NCBI GenBank assembly: GCA_017520425.1
Contig: JAFXFO010000028.1
Span: forward strand, 1 to 64,000
From: Lachnospiraceae bacterium
GTDB taxonomy: Bacteria; Bacillota; Clostridia; Lachnospirales; Lachnospiraceae
DNA: 64,000 nt
Direction of reading: 5' to 3'
Every line of letters begins with the position of its first letter. Position 1 is the first letter of the stretch. The notes beneath the pieces are model-generated. The model did no database searches. It was not told the DNA's origin and worked only from the letters and a program-made list of their open reading frames with translations. Of the stretch, positions 62,948 to 64,000 are shown piece after piece. The position numbers were made by a program, and so were the translations under genes.

Positions 62948-64000
62948 ATGCAAAATTTGCCGGAAAGAACAGTATTTGCAGACGGAAGTAAAATATGGGA
63001 GAAGGAATTTGAAAAGTTCCGAGTGAAGGTTTATGTGCCCACTTCGGAATTGATGTCGGATATTATCAATTATGGATTTCTGGCACCCTATCTATTGGTA
63101 TTTGAAACGGAGGAAAGGAGTCTTCAGGAGGCAAAGGATTATGCAGATAGCACCGGTTTGGCACAGATTGCTTCTGATTTCGCCTCAAGTGTGGTATTTA
63201 TTTACCCTACCAATGAAGGTGGCTGGGAAAAGGCACCTGCAGATATTTTCGAAGCAGTGATTTCACAGTCCAAAATCAGCCAGTATTATGAGGACGGTGC
63301 GGCTAAGATGTGGGACCGTTTCAATAAGTGCTGGGGAGAGTATTTTATCCGTGGTGCGATTTTAAGAACCTGTTTATATGGTAGCGGAGTTACAGCAGAT
63401 TACATAGCAAAGAACTATCTGAAGACCGTGGAAGGAGACGGTTTATTCGGCAAAGGGGACATCACTCCCGTGACCTGTGTATTGGAAAATCTGTCCGTGC
63501 TGCCGGATTTGCAAAGAAAAGATATTCCGGTGATTTCCGTGGGTAACAGTAGTGAGATAAATGCTGTTTTTGCAGAGGGATGTGACCATCTGTTAATCAA
63601 GGATAAGGCAGAATATGTAGAAGATTATTATGCGTTTACCAAAAACTATAAGCGTATGGTGGGCAATCTGGAGATAGAGCCTGATTTTGAAGGAATGGGT
63701 GTGGCTATGGAACCCGGTGTTTGTACCGTACAGACTGCTGCTGATAATAAAGGTGACGATGCGGGTACCACAGAACATCAGGTGGGTTATATGGCTTACT
63801 ACAATAAAGCAAGCATGGATGGCAGTAAGAAGCTTCCTTTGGTACTTTGTTTCCATGGCGGCGGTGATTCTACCTTCTTTATGAGTAGTGTTTCCGGTTG
63901 GTCAAGGATTGCTGCTAAATACGATTTTCTGCTGGTTTGTATCGAAAATCATCTGAATAGTACCGCTACGGAGATGATGGAGCTGATTGTACATTTAGAA
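62948..64000 (+). CDS. Alpha/beta hydrolase (esterase-like), truncated by window end
   Basis: The reading frame opens at ATG 62948 behind AGAGAGG and runs off the window after 351 residues. A lid-like N-terminal region of about 260 residues comes before LPLVLCFHGGGDSTFF, the oxyanion motif of an alpha/beta hydrolase, and IAAKYDFLLVCIENH. It resembles feruloyl/PHB-depolymerase-type esterases. The catalytic Ser motif (GxSxG) lies outside the window. Substrate unknown. Confidence 0.8.
   Translation, partial: MQNLPERTVFADGSKIWEKEFEKFRVKVYVPTSELMSDIINYGFLAPYLLVFETEERSLQEAKDYADSTGLAQIASDFASSVVFIYPTNEGGWEKAPADIFEAVISQSKISQYYEDGAAKMWDRFNKCWGEYFIRGAILRTCLYGSGVTADYIAKNYLKTVEGDGLFGKGDITPVTCVLENLSVLPDLQRKDIPVISVGNSSEINAVFAEGCDHLLIKDKAEYVEDYYAFTKNYKRMVGNLEIEPDFEGMGVAMEPGVCTVQTAADNKGDDAGTTEHQVGYMAYYNKASMDGSKKLPLVLCFHGGGDSTFFMSSVSGWSRIAAKYDFLLVCIENHLNSTATEMMELIVHLE

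Overview
The window is a 64 kb piece of a low-to-moderate GC Firmicutes chromosome, most likely an anaerobic Lachnospiraceae-type Clostridia (inference from gene content, not from a search). Supporting signs are the GlgC/GlgD glycogen pairs, SpoVG, MecA, DnaD/DnaI, a pyruvate formate-lyase system, a clostridial-type ATP synthase with a Na+-type c subunit, and dense Shine-Dalgarno and intrinsic-terminator signals. It is almost wholly core chromosome with one short accessory-looking patch near 51-54.7 kb.

Layout. 1-0.75 kb: 3' end of a 23S rRNA gene, then tRNA-Asn, tRNA-Glu and tRNA-Cys separated by spacers rich in inverted repeats. 0.8-5.3 kb: a lipoprotein, glgD-glgC on the minus strand, a sirtuin and a DUF951 protein. 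5.3-11.3 kb: rpsF-ssb-rpsR, a membrane protein, then gdpP-rplI-dnaB. 11.4-17.3 kb: a MerR-like protein, ferredoxin, and a fermentation locus in which pyruvate formate-lyase is split: a 678-residue core lacks the glycyl-radical domain, an 80-residue separate gene carries it, and between them lies a short paralogue whose radical loop is replaced by a Cys-rich segment; pflA follows. A DUF1858 protein and mecA come next. 17.3-26.5 kb: a possible structured small RNA, cell-wall enzymes (GH18, amidase, SleB-like), sua5, rpiB, a sugar-sensor/GGDEF fusion, dCMP deaminase and a DUF402 protein. 26.6-33.9 kb: the complete atp operon. 34-41.3 kb: ProC-like reductase, a methyltransferase, a large surface protein with a degenerate C39-like end, queT with a structured leader, and a membrane MCP-like protein.

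41.3-46.9 kb: bioY, prs, dnaI, dnaD and murC on the minus strand, with a dense cluster of DnaA-box-like sites between dnaD and murC. 47.1-49.9 kb: a second glgC-glgD pair and spoVG. 50-54.7 kb: a lipoprotein, then two 251-bp MITE-like repeats with perfect 11-bp terminal inverted repeats that bracket two GNAT acetyltransferases and a PepE-like peptidase; immediately after comes a TIR-transmembrane-LRR protein with a near-consensus promoter. 54.7-64 kb: pth-mfd, an EAL-type c-di-GMP protein, nagA and a truncated (window edge) esterase-like gene.

Functionally the window joins energy metabolism (PFL, ATP synthase), glycogen synthesis (two GlgC/GlgD sets), cyclic dinucleotide signalling (GdpP for c-di-AMP; GGDEF and EAL proteins for c-di-GMP), replication (SSB, DnaB, DnaI, DnaD, DnaA boxes) and wall metabolism. 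The most unusual items are the split PFL locus with its Cys-rich paralogue, the TIR-TM-LRR protein, the MITE-bracketed cassette and the DnaA-box cluster. All product calls rest on motif recognition by eye.
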